A stretch of 64,000 bases of DNA from Roseiarcus sp963835215 (GTDB lineage Bacteria > Pseudomonadota > Alphaproteobacteria > Rhizobiales > Beijerinckiaceae): NCBI GenBank assembly GCA_963835215.1, contig CAWIES010000002.1, positions 1,178,001-1,242,000 on the forward strand, in the 5' to 3' direction. Below are positions 52,643 through 62,252 of the stretch, one piece after another (positions within the stretch are counted from its first letter, which is position 1; each line of letters starts with the position of its first letter). Below the pieces are notes generated by a model. That model was given only the letters and a program-made list of their open reading frames with translations. It did no database searches and was not told the DNA's origin. The position numbers and the translations under genes are program-made.

Positions 52643-53431
52643 TCAGTGCGACACGACGGCGCCCGGCCCCGGCGTCGCGCCAGGCGGGCACTTGCCCAGG
52701 ATGATCATCCCCAGCACCTCGTCCTTGGTGAGATTGGCGACCGACCCGGTGCCGACGACCTGACCGTTCTTCATCACTGCGATACGGTCGGCGAGATCAA
52801 ACACGTCGTGGATGTCGTGGCTGATGAGAAAGATGCCGATGCCGTCGGCTTTAAGCTGTTTGATCAGCCCGCCGACCTGCGCCGTTTCCTGTGGCCCGAG
52901 CGCCGCCGTCGGCTCGTCCATGATCAGGATTCGCGCGTTGAAGTGAATGGCGCGCGCGATCGCCACCGACTGGCGCTGTCCGCCGGAAAGCAAATTGACG
53001 GGATCCTTGAAGCGGCGAAAATTCGGATTGAGGCGGCCCATCACCTTGCGCGCCTCGGACTCCATCGCCGAATCGTCGAGCGTGCCCCAGGGGGTCAGGA
53101 CCTCGCGACCGAGATAGAGGTTCGAGGCGGCGTCGATGTTGTCGGCGAGCGCGAGCGTTTGGTAGATCGTCTCGATTCCGTAGCGCTTGGCGTCGCGCGG
53201 GTTGGCGATCTGCGCTTCCTCGCCATTGACGAAGATCTGTCCGCTGTCGCGCTTGTAGGCGCCTGAGAGCACCTTGATCAACGTCGATTTTCCCGCGCCG
53301 TTGTGGCCCAGCAGGCCGACGACTTCGCCCGGATAAAGACTGACCGAAGCGTCATCGACGGCCTTGACGCCGCCGAAGGCCAGTGAGATCTCCTTCATCT
53401 CGACCAGCGGGACTTTCGTCTGTGCGTCCAT
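52643..53431 (-). CDS. xylG: Xylose ABC transporter ATP-binding protein (single ABC domain)
   Basis: This is the ATPase of the sugar importer encoded with the next two genes. The 262-residue protein has Walker A GHNGAGKST (about 43-51), the signature LSGGQRQSVAIARAI and Walker B ILIMDEPTAALGP. E. coli XylG has two ABC domains in about 500 residues; the single-domain form here is like those of rhizobial sugar transporters and probably works as a homodimer. Confidence 0.9.
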   Translation of the reverse strand: MDAQTKVPLVEMKEISLAFGGVKAVDDASVSLYPGEVVGLLGHNGAGKSTLIKVLSGAYKRDSGQIFVNGEEAQIANPRDAKRYGIETIYQTLALADNIDAASNLYLGREVLTPWGTLDDSAMESEARKVMGRLNPNFRRFKDPVNLLSGGQRQSVAIARAIHFNARILIMDEPTAALGPQETAQVGGLIKQLKADGIGIFLISHDIHDVFDLADRIAVMKNGQVVGTGSVANLTKDEVLGMIILGKCPPGATPGPGAVVSH

Positions 53432-53461
53432 AGCTTAATCCCTTGGGCCTATCGCTTGGCC

Positions 53462-54790
53462 TTAGCCCTTGGCGGTCCCGCGCCGGTAGAAGGTGTCGAG
53501 GCCGACCGCGCCGACCAACACGACGCCGACCACCATCTGCTGGAACGCCGAATCGAAGCCGAGCAGCACCATGCCCGATTGCAGCGACTGGATGACGAGT
53601 GCGCCGATCAGCGCGCCATAGATGGTGCCGATGCCCCCGCTCATCGAGGTGCCACCGATGACCGCGGCGGCGATGACGTAAAGCTCGTCGAGCGTGCCAA
53701 GCGCGTTGGTCGCCGAATCGAGGCGCGCCGAATCGATACAGGCCGAGACGCCCGCAAGTGTTCCCATCAAGGCGAAGACCATGATGGTGATGCGCCGGGT
53801 GTTGATGCCGGCGAGCACGGCCGCTTCCGGATTGCCGCCGATCGCGTAGACGTAGCGGCCAAAACGCGTGCGCGTGGCGACGAACGTCATGATCACGCCG
53901 GCGGCCAGCGCGATGAGCACCGGGATCGCGTAGCCGGTGGCGATGATCAGCCCGCCCGGGGGGACCGGGATGTTGTGCGCCTCCGCGTAGCGCTGGGCGA
54001 CGCGCTCGGGCAAAGGATAGGCGTTGACGACTGCGGTCGCGCCGAGCGTGACGAGGCAACCGATCACGGCGACGGTGATCTCCGCCCACATCGGCCGGCG
54101 CGGAAAATTGTAGCGGACGCGCCGCCGGCGGCTAAAGTAGAGGCCGGCGACGATCAGCAGACAGATGACGATCCCAAGGCTCCAACTCGCCAGATCGCCA
54201 ATCGAGCCGTTGGGCGGTCCCCCGCCAATGCGCGCGAAGCGGTCGTCGAGCGGGGCGATGGTTGCGCCGGAGGTCACCCACCACGCCGCGCCGCGCCAGA
54301 ACAATTGGCCCCCCAACGTGACGATGAAGGCGGGGATGCCGAAATAGGCGATTATGGCCCCATGCAGGGCGCCGACCAGGCAACCGACGCCGAGCGCGAT
54401 CACGATCGAGATGATCCAAATCGCCGGATTGTCGAGGCCGAGATAGTTCGGCAAAATATAGATCTGCGTGACGCCAACGATCGTCGAGACGAAAGCGATG
54501 ATGGCGCCGACCGACAGATCGATGTGGCGCATGACGATGACCAGCACCATCCCGGTCGCCATGACCGCCACCGACGCGGTTTGAACCGTCAGGTTCCACA
54601 GATTGCGCGGCGTCAGGAACAACCCTTCGCCGGTCTGCAGGTAAGTGTAAACGTGGAAGCCGACCCAGATCAGCGTGATCGCTGCGATCATGCCGAGCAT
54701 GCGGGTGTCGACTTCGGTCGCCCGCATCAGCCGCCGAAGCAGTGGCTCCTCGGGGGCCGTGCCAGTGGCGACCGGGGCAGATGAACTCAT
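53462..54790 (-). CDS. xylH: Xylose ABC transporter permease
   Basis: This 442-residue permease has about ten to twelve membrane segments and belongs to the ribose/xylose permease family: VIVMRHIDLSVGAIIAFVST, IAYFGIPAFIVTLGG, and the EAA-like loop YAIGGNPEAAVLAGI, then GGTSMSGGIGTIYGALIGAL. It lies 30 bp from xylG and 124 bp after xylF, with a hairpin terminator in the latter gap. Confidence 0.93.
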   Translation of the reverse strand: MSSSAPVATGTAPEEPLLRRLMRATEVDTRMLGMIAAITLIWVGFHVYTYLQTGEGLFLTPRNLWNLTVQTASVAVMATGMVLVIVMRHIDLSVGAIIAFVSTIVGVTQIYILPNYLGLDNPAIWIISIVIALGVGCLVGALHGAIIAYFGIPAFIVTLGGQLFWRGAAWWVTSGATIAPLDDRFARIGGGPPNGSIGDLASWSLGIVICLLIVAGLYFSRRRRVRYNFPRRPMWAEITVAVIGCLVTLGATAVVNAYPLPERVAQRYAEAHNIPVPPGGLIIATGYAIPVLIALAAGVIMTFVATRTRFGRYVYAIGGNPEAAVLAGINTRRITIMVFALMGTLAGVSACIDSARLDSATNALGTLDELYVIAAAVIGGTSMSGGIGTIYGALIGALVIQSLQSGMVLLGFDSAFQQMVVGVVLVGAVGLDTFYRRGTAKG

Positions 54791-54848
54791 GGGCGTTCCT
54801 CGATCGGTCTTTTTGCCGCGCCGCGCTGGCGTTCAGACGCTCGTCGTG

Positions 54849-54883
54849 AAAAACCGCGCCGCCGTTGGCGGCGACGCGGTTTC
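54849..54883 (-). terminator. Intrinsic terminator between xylF and xylH
   Basis: On the minus strand AAACCGCG-T-CGCCG, a CCAA loop and CGGCG-G-CGCGGTTTTT form a long stem with a T5 tail, right after the xylF stop codon. It probably acts as a partial terminator so that the binding protein is made in excess over permease and ATPase. Confidence 0.8.
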
Positions 54884-54914
54884 AGTTGTTCCATCGCGCA
54901 AAGGCGCGGTCAAC

Positions 54915-55955
54915 TCACTTGCAGTAGGGGGTCATTTCCGGCTTCACGCCGGCGCAAACCTCGGCCTTGGTGATCCAGCCCTTGTCGACGATCGCGTTCA
55001 GGTTGTCCTTGGTGACCGCCAGGGGGGTGAGCAGGATGCCGCTGATCGCGGTGTGCTTCGGTCCGCTCGTGAACGGCTTGACGTTCGGGAGGTCAGCCGC
55101 CTTCTTGCCGCTGGCGAGAGCAACGGCCATTTCGCCCGACAGCTTGCCGAGATCGCGCGAGTCTTTCCAGATCGAGACCGTCTGGGTGCCAAGTGCAATA
55201 CGGTTGATCGCCGCGTGATCGCCGTCCTGACCGGAGACCGGAACCGAGGGGCCCGCGAGACCCTGAGCGGCGAGCGCCGCAACAACGCCGCCAGCCATGC
55301 CGTCGTTCTCGGACACCACAGCGTCGACCTTGTTGTTGTTCTTGGTCAGGATCTGTTCCATTTCCTTCTGCGCATTGTCCGGCTTCCAACCGTCGGTGTA
55401 GGTCTCGCCGACGTTCTTGATCTTGCCGGAGTCGATTGCGGGCTTCAGCACATCCATGATGCCGCCGAACAAGAAGTTGGCGTTGGCGTCGCCCTTGTCG
55501 CCCTTGATGAAGACGAAGTTGCCTTCCTTCTTCACGTTGTAGATCGCGGTGCCCATCAAGCGGCCGACGCCGACGTTGTCGAAGGTGATGTAGAGAACGC
55601 TCGGGTCCTCGATCAGACGGTCGTAAGCGATGACCGGGATGCCTTCGTCGGACGCCTTCTTGATCGCCGGCAGAATGGCCTGATTGTCCATCGCAAGAAT
55701 GATCAGGACGTTGGCGCCCTTCGAGATCAGGCTTTCGACGTCGGCGAGCTGCTTGGTCGGGTTGGCCTGAGCGTCGGCGGAGATGTACTTGGCGCCGGTC
55801 TCGGCGAGGCCGGCCTTGATCGCCGCCTCATCGGTCTTCCAACGCTCTTCCTGGAAGTTGGACCAGGAAACGCCAACGACGACATCCTTTGCCATCGCGA
55901 CGGCCGGCACGCTAAACGCCGCCAATGCGACGGTCGTCAACAACACTTTCCTCAT
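54915..55955 (-). CDS. xylF: D-xylose ABC transporter substrate-binding protein
   Basis: This is a 346-residue periplasmic binding protein starting at the ATG at 55955, with GGGGAG nine bases upstream. The signal peptide ends at AVAMA (about residue 22). The mature start KDVVVGVSWSNFQEERWKTD, then QDGDHAAINRIALGTQTVSI, are XylF hallmarks. It is the second gene after xylA in the same direction. Confidence 0.94.
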   Translation of the reverse strand: MRKVLLTTVALAAFSVPAVAMAKDVVVGVSWSNFQEERWKTDEAAIKAGLAETGAKYISADAQANPTKQLADVESLISKGANVLIILAMDNQAILPAIKKASDEGIPVIAYDRLIEDPSVLYITFDNVGVGRLMGTAIYNVKKEGNFVFIKGDKGDANANFLFGGIMDVLKPAIDSGKIKNVGETYTDGWKPDNAQKEMEQILTKNNNKVDAVVSENDGMAGGVVAALAAQGLAGPSVPVSGQDGDHAAINRIALGTQTVSIWKDSRDLGKLSGEMAVALASGKKAADLPNVKPFTSGPKHTAISGILLTPLAVTKDNLNAIVDKGWITKAEVCAGVKPEMTPYCK

Positions 55956-56044
55956 GTTCGCTTCTCCCCTACTTAGAGTTCGGCGCCAAAGGGCCCAACT
56001 CACTTCGTTGACCTCGACGCGGCCGCAACCGCGCCGAAGCGCGG

Positions 56045-57358
56045 TCACAAATAACGATTGACCACGTTCTCGAGATATTCCTGACGCCCGGAGCGAGGCT
56101 GCGGGTTGATGTTGTCGCGCTCCACCCGGGCGGCAATCTGCGCAATGTCCTGCTTGCCCGCCAGCATCTCGGCGCCCGCGCCGCGATCCCACGCCTCGTA
56201 ACGCTCGGCGACGAACCGATCGAGCGCGCCGTCCGAAATCATCGCCGCGGCCGCGATCAGCGCGCGCGCCAGCGTGTCCATGCCGCCGACGTGGCCGTGA
56301 ATGAGATCGACCGGGTCGAACGACTGGCGACGCACCCTGGCGTCGAAGTTGAAGCCGCCCGCCGTGAGGCCGCCCGCCTTGAGAATGGCGTGAAGGGCGA
56401 GCGAGAGCTCGGGCGCGTTGTTGGGGAATTGGTCGGTGTCCCAGCCGCTCTGGTAGTCGTTGCGATTGGCGTCGACCGAACCGAAAATGCCGAGCGCGGT
56501 GGCGAGCGAGACTTCGTGCTCAAAGGAATGATGGGCGAGCACCGCGTGCCCGACCTCGATGTTGACCTTGACCTCGTTCTCCAGGCCGTTGGCCTTAAGG
56601 AAGCCGAACACGGTGGCGACGTCGAAGTCGTACTGATGCTTGGTCGGCTCTTGCGGCTTGGGCTCGATCAGGATCACGCCCTTGTAGCCGATCTTGTGCT
56701 TGTACTCGACCACCAGCTTGAGGAAGCGCCCGAACTGCGCCAGCTCGCGCTTGAGATCGGTGTTGAGCAGCGTCTCGTAGCCTTCGCGCCCGCCCCACAG
56801 CACGTAATTGGCGCCGCCGAGCTGATGCGTGACGTCGATCGCGTTCTTCACCTGCGCCGCGGCAAAGGCGAAGACGTCGGGATCGGGATTGGTCGCAGCG
56901 CCCGCCATGAAGCGGCGATTGCTGAAGAGATTGGCGGTGCCCCAGAGCAGGCGGACGGGCCGCGTCTCCATCTTGCGGGCGAAGATGTCGGCGATCTCGC
57001 GCACGTTGCGATTGGACTCGGCGAGCGAAGCGCCTTCGGGCGCGATGTCACGATCATGGAAGGTGAAGAAGGGGAGGCCGAGAATGTCGAACATCTCGAA
57101 GGCGACGTCCGCCTTCAGCCGCGCGCCGGCCATGTCCGAGCCGTTCCACGGCCGCTGGAAGGTCGCGCCGCCGAATTGATCGCTGCCGTCGTAGGCGAAA
57201 CTGTGCCAGTAGCAAACCGCCGCGCGCAGGTGATCTTCCATGCGCTTGCCGAGAATGACGCGGTCGCGATCGTAATGGCGATAGGCGAGCGGATTGACCG
57301 ACTGCGGCCCCTCGAAGCGAATGGGTTCAACGCTGCCGAAGAAACCCGTTCCGCTCAC
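56045..57358 (-). CDS. xylA: Xylose isomerase
   Basis: XylA converts D-xylose to D-xylulose. From the GTG at 57358 (GGGAGG seven bases upstream) the protein has 437 residues, the usual size. Active-site motifs are FFTFHDRDIAPEG, LWGGREGYETLLNTD, EPKPQEPTKHQYD and the metal-binding HHSFEHE. The longer open frame to 57418 crosses the promoter. No xylB (xylulokinase) gene is in the window. Confidence 0.96.
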   Translation of the reverse strand: MSGTGFFGSVEPIRFEGPQSVNPLAYRHYDRDRVILGKRMEDHLRAAVCYWHSFAYDGSDQFGGATFQRPWNGSDMAGARLKADVAFEMFDILGLPFFTFHDRDIAPEGASLAESNRNVREIADIFARKMETRPVRLLWGTANLFSNRRFMAGAATNPDPDVFAFAAAQVKNAIDVTHQLGGANYVLWGGREGYETLLNTDLKRELAQFGRFLKLVVEYKHKIGYKGVILIEPKPQEPTKHQYDFDVATVFGFLKANGLENEVKVNIEVGHAVLAHHSFEHEVSLATALGIFGSVDANRNDYQSGWDTDQFPNNAPELSLALHAILKAGGLTAGGFNFDARVRRQSFDPVDLIHGHVGGMDTLARALIAAAAMISDGALDRFVAERYEAWDRGAGAEMLAGKQDIAQIAARVERDNINPQPRSGRQEYLENVVNRYL

Positions 57359-57826
57359 GCCGCGCCTCCCTGTTCCGTATTTTCTGACTCCAATAGCGAA
57401 GATGCTGAGGTACGTCAATCATACTATTGTCAGTCGCGACGCCGCAATGCGGCGCAAGCGGCGCGCGCTGGTCGCTTCGCGGATGCAGCAACGTCGAGAG
57501 AGCCGGCCGCTGGCAATCGCCAGAAAACGGCCGCTGTCCGTTGCTTTGTCGAGCGCGCCGGCCGGTTTTAGGTCCGTTGTCCCGCCGCCGTGCACTGGTC
57601 CGCTGCGGCATGTTTGAGAATGGCGTCGAGATGTTTGATGTGCGTACCTCAGGCGAGGCTGTCCCGCGGATGGCTCGTGGGACCGGCCGTGACTCGGCGA
57701 AAGCGGCGAGGGCGAGGCCGGGGACGGTCAAACGCGGGCTCAATCGGTGAGGCGATTCATCGCCTCGGCTGAAGGGGCGCCACCGCCGTCCGCCGCTCCT
57801 TGGCGCTCAGGACCGTTGCGCGAGGC
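57359..57826. other. Regulatory gap upstream of xylA
   Basis: This 468-bp stretch between xylA and the LacI-type gene has no convincing gene. On the minus strand a possible promoter reads TTGACG, 17 bases, TATTGG at about 57417-57389. A palindrome-like CAATCATACTATTG (57416-57429) touches its -35 element and could be the regulator's operator. Both are weak predictions. Confidence 0.4.
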
Positions 57827-58870
57827 CTACGGCAAATTGTCCCGCATGATGATGCCGATGCGAATCTTCTCCTGTTCGACCAGGACGGGCTCGCGGCGGA
57901 CCGACCCCAGGAGAAGCCGGATCGCCGACATCGCCTCGTGGCCCGGATCCTGGGAAATGATCGCGTCGATCACGCCGCGCACGAGACAACGGCGGGTGAA
58001 AGGGGTGAAGTCGTGGGCGATGAAGACGATCCGGCGCTCGCGTCCAGCATCGACGATCGCCTTGCCGACCCCGGGGGTGCCGGCGCCAACGTTGTAAACT
58101 CCAACCAAATCGGGATGGTCGGCGATCAACTTGGCCATCAGGGTTTCGTTGAGCTCATCTTTGTCGCCGCCCTCGACGACATCGATCAGCGTCAGGTTGG
58201 GATATTCGAACCCGATAACCTGCTGGAAGCCGAAAATACGTTCGGCGTGGTCGCGCAGCAGCCGCGAGCCGGCGACGACGCCGATCTTGCCGGTCTGCGA
58301 CATCGTCAGCCGGCCGATCAGGGTCGCCGCGGTGCGGCCGGCTGCGACGTTGTCGACGCCGACGTAATAATGCCGGCGCGAGCCTGGAACGTCGGAGACC
58401 AGCGTGACGACGAACATGCCGTCCTCCACCAGATCGTCGATCGCAGCGCGCACGCTCTGATGATCGAGCGCGACCACAGCGACGCCGTCAAAACGTCCGG
58501 TCAGCGTTTCCAGGGTCTCGGCGAGCACCGCCGGGTTGAACACGTCGGTGATGATCGTCTCGACGGTGACACGCCGGGAGGCGAGCCAGCCGGACATTTC
58601 CGCGACCTGATCGCGGATCATCTGCATGAAGATGTTGTCGCCGGAGGGCATCACCAGCGCGAACTTCATCGCCCTGGCGCGGGCGAGTTCCGCGCCCGCC
58701 CGTAGCGGGCGAAAGTCGTGGCGCGCGACCGCCTCGCTCACGCGCCGCGCTGTTTCCGCACGAACACCGTTGCGGCCGTGTAGAACACGGTCAACGGTGG
58801 CGACGCTGACTCCCGCTTCGCGCGCGATGTCTTTCAGCGTGTAAGCGCTCGGCGGCGTTTCCCTATTCAT
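57827..58870 (-). CDS. LacI-family transcriptional regulator, probably of the xylose genes
   Basis: This is a 347-residue regulator starting MNRETPPSAYTLKDIAREAG at 58870. The HTH reads TLKDIAREAGVSVATVDRVLHG, and the rest is a periplasmic-binding-protein-like sensor domain (KFALVMPSGDNIFMQMIRDQ, VDNVAAGRTAATLIGRL, TRRCLVRGVIDAIISQDPGH). It lies upstream of xylA on the same strand, so control of xylAFHG in response to xylose is likely but inferred from position. Confidence 0.88.
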   Translation of the reverse strand: MNRETPPSAYTLKDIAREAGVSVATVDRVLHGRNGVRAETARRVSEAVARHDFRPLRAGAELARARAMKFALVMPSGDNIFMQMIRDQVAEMSGWLASRRVTVETIITDVFNPAVLAETLETLTGRFDGVAVVALDHQSVRAAIDDLVEDGMFVVTLVSDVPGSRRHYYVGVDNVAAGRTAATLIGRLTMSQTGKIGVVAGSRLLRDHAERIFGFQQVIGFEYPNLTLIDVVEGGDKDELNETLMAKLIADHPDLVGVYNVGAGTPGVGKAIVDAGRERRIVFIAHDFTPFTRRCLVRGVIDAIISQDPGHEAMSAIRLLLGSVRREPVLVEQEKIRIGIIMRDNLP

Positions 58871-59140
58871 TGCCTCAACCTTAGCGACCGTCCCTGAGGC
58901 ACGCAACTCAGCGGGGGCGTCAATCACCTTAAAAACAGTTGCCGGCCGCGCCGCGCTCGTGACAACATGATCGGGTTCGAAAGCCGAAGTCGGGCCGGAA
59001 GCGTATTCGCATCGACGTTAGAAGACCCAAGTCTCGTTAGTGAGCGGACCCAAGTTTCGGAGCGCGAGGCTCGCGCCAACCGAGCCGCCCGCAAGAAAGC
59101 CGCCGCAACGCCGGCGTAGAGCGACCAAGGGGAGGAAGAT

Positions 59141-60562
59141 GTGACGATCGGATCGAAGATCCTCGGCGCCGTCGCGGCGTTGGCGCTGCTGGCGGGCGCT
59201 CGCGCGGCGACCGGCGCAAGCTGGGACGAGCGGGTATTCACGTCGCACGTCGATTTCGACGCTGTCGCAGCGGCGGGAGCGTCGGCGCTCCCCGACTTGA
59301 TCGCCCGCGGCAAAGTGCTGTTCAAAGGCAAGTTCATCACCGAGGACGGGGCGGGGCGGCCGAAAGCGACGCAAGCGATCGTGCCGACGCTGCGCAAGGT
59401 CGGCGTCAATCCGGTGTTCACCCGGACCAGCGGGCCAGATTCCAATTCCTGTTTCGGCTGTCACAACGACCCGGTCGAAGGCGGCGGCGCCGACATGGTC
59501 TCGGATGAATTCGTCTCCGAAGGCTTCGAGAGCGCGCAGTTCGACACCGTCGATCCTACCTTCTCCAGCGAACGTCATTCGCCTTCACTGTTTGGCGACG
59601 GTCTGGTCGAGTTGCTGACGCGCGAAATGACCGCCGATCTGCAGGCCGAACGCGCCGACGCGGTGGCGCAAGCGCGCGCCAGCGGCGCAGACGTCAAAGT
59701 CTATCTCGTCACCAAGGGCGTGCGCTTTGGCTACATCACGGCGCATCCCGACGGTATCGTCGATCTCGAATCAGTCGAAGGGGTCGACGCCGACCTGATC
59801 TTCCGGCCGTTCAGCCGTAAGGGCGTCTTCACCTCGCTGAGGCAGCTCATCATCAACGCGCTCAACCTTCATCATGGCATGGAGGCGACGGAGCGGTTCG
59901 GCGTGCGTTGGACCGGCACGCACGATTTCGGCGGAAGCGGCGTCCCTGATGCGGTCACTCCTGGCGATGTCTCCGCCCTGGTGGCGTTCGTGGCGACGCT
60001 GCCGATGCCGACGGTGAAGAGCGATCTTCCCGACGATTGGCGCATCGCCGCCGCCGAGGGCGCCAAGCGGTTCCAGGAGATCGGCTGCACCTCATGTCAC
60101 ATTCCCGCCCTGCCGCTGAAGTCGCTCACCTTCACCGATCCGGCGCCTTACGACATGGCCGGCACGCTGCGGGCGGGCGAGGTCAAGCAGCCGATCGTCA
60201 TTGATCTCTCGCAGCAACCCTTCGCCAAGCGCCTGCAAAAAAACGACAAGGGCGAATGGATGGTGCCGCTGTTCGGCGACCTCAAGCGCCACATGATGGT
60301 CGACGATCAGGTCAATGCGCTCGGCAACGAGTTGCAGGCGCAGCGCTTCGTCGAGCGCGACGTCTTCGAGACCGCGCGATTGTGGTCGGCCGGCTCGACC
60401 GCGCCCTATGGACACCGCGGCGATTTTCGTTCGCTCGACGAGATTATCGCCGCCCACGGCGGCGACGCCCGTTTTGCGCGCGACGCCTATCTCGCGCTGC
60501 CCAAGGACGACCAGCAGACAATCATCGCTTTTATCCGTTCGCTCGTCATTGAGACTCCGTGA
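59141..60562 (+). CDS. Exported di-haem oxidoreductase-like cytochrome (COG3488 type)
   Basis: This 473-residue protein has a signal peptide (about residues 1-26) and two c-type haem motifs, CFGCH (104-108) and CTSCH (316-320). The first follows RTSGPDSNS and the second lies in a domain ending HRGDFRSLDEIIAAHGG. This matches the di-haem thiol-oxidoreductase-like family whose substrate is unknown. The start is GTG with GGGGAGG upstream. It overlaps the following ASPIC/FG-GAP gene (TGATG), so the two are translated together. Confidence 0.85.
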   Translation: MTIGSKILGAVAALALLAGARAATGASWDERVFTSHVDFDAVAAAGASALPDLIARGKVLFKGKFITEDGAGRPKATQAIVPTLRKVGVNPVFTRTSGPDSNSCFGCHNDPVEGGGADMVSDEFVSEGFESAQFDTVDPTFSSERHSPSLFGDGLVELLTREMTADLQAERADAVAQARASGADVKVYLVTKGVRFGYITAHPDGIVDLESVEGVDADLIFRPFSRKGVFTSLRQLIINALNLHHGMEATERFGVRWTGTHDFGGSGVPDAVTPGDVSALVAFVATLPMPTVKSDLPDDWRIAAAEGAKRFQEIGCTSCHIPALPLKSLTFTDPAPYDMAGTLRAGEVKQPIVIDLSQQPFAKRLQKNDKGEWMVPLFGDLKRHMMVDDQVNALGNELQAQRFVERDVFETARLWSAGSTAPYGHRGDFRSLDEIIAAHGGDARFARDAYLALPKDDQQTIIAFIRSLVIETP

Positions 60563-62232
60563 TGCGCGCGCTCGCACTTTCCCCCTTCGCCGCCGCCGCT
60601 TTTTTCGCGGCGGCCCTCGTCTCCTCGCCGCTCGGCGCCCAGGAGCGGGTCAAGCCGGTCGGCGACGTGCCGGTCTTCCATGAAGAAGCGGCCGCGGCCG
60701 GCCTCAACAGCGTCTACGACGGGCCGTGGGAATTCTTCGTCGGCGGCGGCGGAGCCGCCTTCGATTGCGACGGCTCGGGCTTCCCCTCGGTGTTCCTCGC
60801 TGGCGGCAAGAATCCCGCCAAGCTCTTCGTCAACAAATCGACATCGGGTGGGCCGCTGAAGTTCGAGGAGAAGCCGCTCGACATCGGCGCCGATCCCAAG
60901 CTGCTCGAGAATGTCATCGGCGCCTATCCGATCGACATTGACGGTGACGGCCATATGGATCTGTTCGTGTTGCGGGTCGGCCAGAACCTGCTGTTGAAGG
61001 GCGGGCCCGACTGCACCTTCACCCTCGCCAACAAGGAATGGGGCTTCGACGGCGACCAGGGCTGGACAACCTCATTCGCCGCGATCTGGGAGAAGGGCGA
61101 GAAATTCCCAACCTTCGCCGTCGGTCATTACGTCGATCGCGACGCGCCCGGCTCGCCCTGGGGCACGTGCCAGGACAATTCGCTCTTTCGTCCGCAACCC
61201 GGCGATAAGCCGGACTATTCGGTGCGCACGCCGCTCGCGCCGGGCTACTGCGCGCTGTCGATGCTGTTCACCGACTGGAACCGTTCCGGCACGCCCTCGC
61301 TGCGCGTCTCCAACGATCGGCAATATTATCGCGGCGGCGAAGAGCAGATGTGGCGTATCGTGCCGGGCGCGACGCCGCGCCTCTATGGTCCCGCCGATGG
61401 CTGGCGCCATGTAACAATCTTCGGCATGGGCATCGCCGAGGGCGACATCGACGGGTCCGGCTATCCGCAATATGCGCTGACGTCGATGGGCGATATCAAG
61501 CTGCAGAAGCTCGACCGCGACGAGAGCGACGGCGAGCTCCCGGTCTATCGCGACATCGCTGGCGATCTGGGGGCGACAGCGCATTTCCCCTATACGGGGG
61601 GCGACAAACGGCCCTCGACGAGCTGGCACGCGGAATTTGCCGACTTCAACAACGCCAGCCTGCTCGATCTCTTCATCGCGAAGGGCAACCTTTCGGAAAT
61701 GCCCGACTTCGCCTCCTTCGATCCCAACAACCTGCTGCTTGGTCAGTGGAACGGCAAGTTTGCCGAAGCGGGCGATCTGGCGGGTATCGCGCTCAACCGG
61801 ATTGGGCGCGGAGCGCTGATCGACGACTTCAATCTCGATGGCAAGGTCGACATTCTCGTCGTCAACCGCACCCAGCCGGCGACCCTGTTCCGCAACCTCG
61901 GCGCCGACGACGGCGCCGGCGGTGTGAGGCCGATGGGCAACTGGTCGGAAATCCGGCTCATCGAGCCCAATCCCAATCGCAATGCAGTGGGAGCGAAGAT
62001 CTCGGTCAAGATTGGCAATCGCACCCTCAACCGCACGGTCGCGGTTGGCGGCGGCGATGCGTCCGGCCATTCCGGTTGGGTGCACGTCGGGCTCGGCACG
62101 TCGGAGCGGGCGGAAATCCGAGTCCAATGGCCTGACGGCGAACAGAGCCATCTCTATCGCGTGTTCGCCAATCAGTTCGTGATCATCGACCGCGCCAAGC
62201 CGCAGGCGGCCTATTGGTATCCGGGACGGTAG
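60562..62232 (+). CDS. CRTAC1/ASPIC-UnbV FG-GAP repeat protein, exported
   Basis: The 556-residue product has a signal peptide (about residues 1-26, ending PLGA) and FG-GAP/VCBS-like repeats with Ca-binding Asp-rich loops (GAAFDCDGSGFPSVFLAGG, YPIDIDGDGHMDLFVLRVG, GDIDGSGYPQYAL, DDFNLDGKVDILVVN). The C-terminal ASPIC/UnbV domain contains VGGGDASGHSGWVHVGLG and IRVQWPDGE. The fold predicts a periplasmic beta-propeller. The ATG overlaps the stop codon of the di-haem gene, pointing to a two-protein system of unknown purpose. Confidence 0.88.
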   Translation: MRALALSPFAAAAFFAAALVSSPLGAQERVKPVGDVPVFHEEAAAAGLNSVYDGPWEFFVGGGGAAFDCDGSGFPSVFLAGGKNPAKLFVNKSTSGGPLKFEEKPLDIGADPKLLENVIGAYPIDIDGDGHMDLFVLRVGQNLLLKGGPDCTFTLANKEWGFDGDQGWTTSFAAIWEKGEKFPTFAVGHYVDRDAPGSPWGTCQDNSLFRPQPGDKPDYSVRTPLAPGYCALSMLFTDWNRSGTPSLRVSNDRQYYRGGEEQMWRIVPGATPRLYGPADGWRHVTIFGMGIAEGDIDGSGYPQYALTSMGDIKLQKLDRDESDGELPVYRDIAGDLGATAHFPYTGGDKRPSTSWHAEFADFNNASLLDLFIAKGNLSEMPDFASFDPNNLLLGQWNGKFAEAGDLAGIALNRIGRGALIDDFNLDGKVDILVVNRTQPATLFRNLGADDGAGGVRPMGNWSEIRLIEPNPNRNAVGAKISVKIGNRTLNRTVAVGGGDASGHSGWVHVGLGTSERAEIRVQWPDGEQSHLYRVFANQFVIIDRAKPQAAYWYPGR

Positions 62233-62252
62233 TCCCGTCGGCGCCGTCGCCG

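Noticed and set aside
57405..57652. Inverted 10-mer CTGAGGTACG / CGTACCTCAG upstream of xylA
   Set aside because: A pair of this length can arise by chance in a gap of this size and nothing else supports a function.
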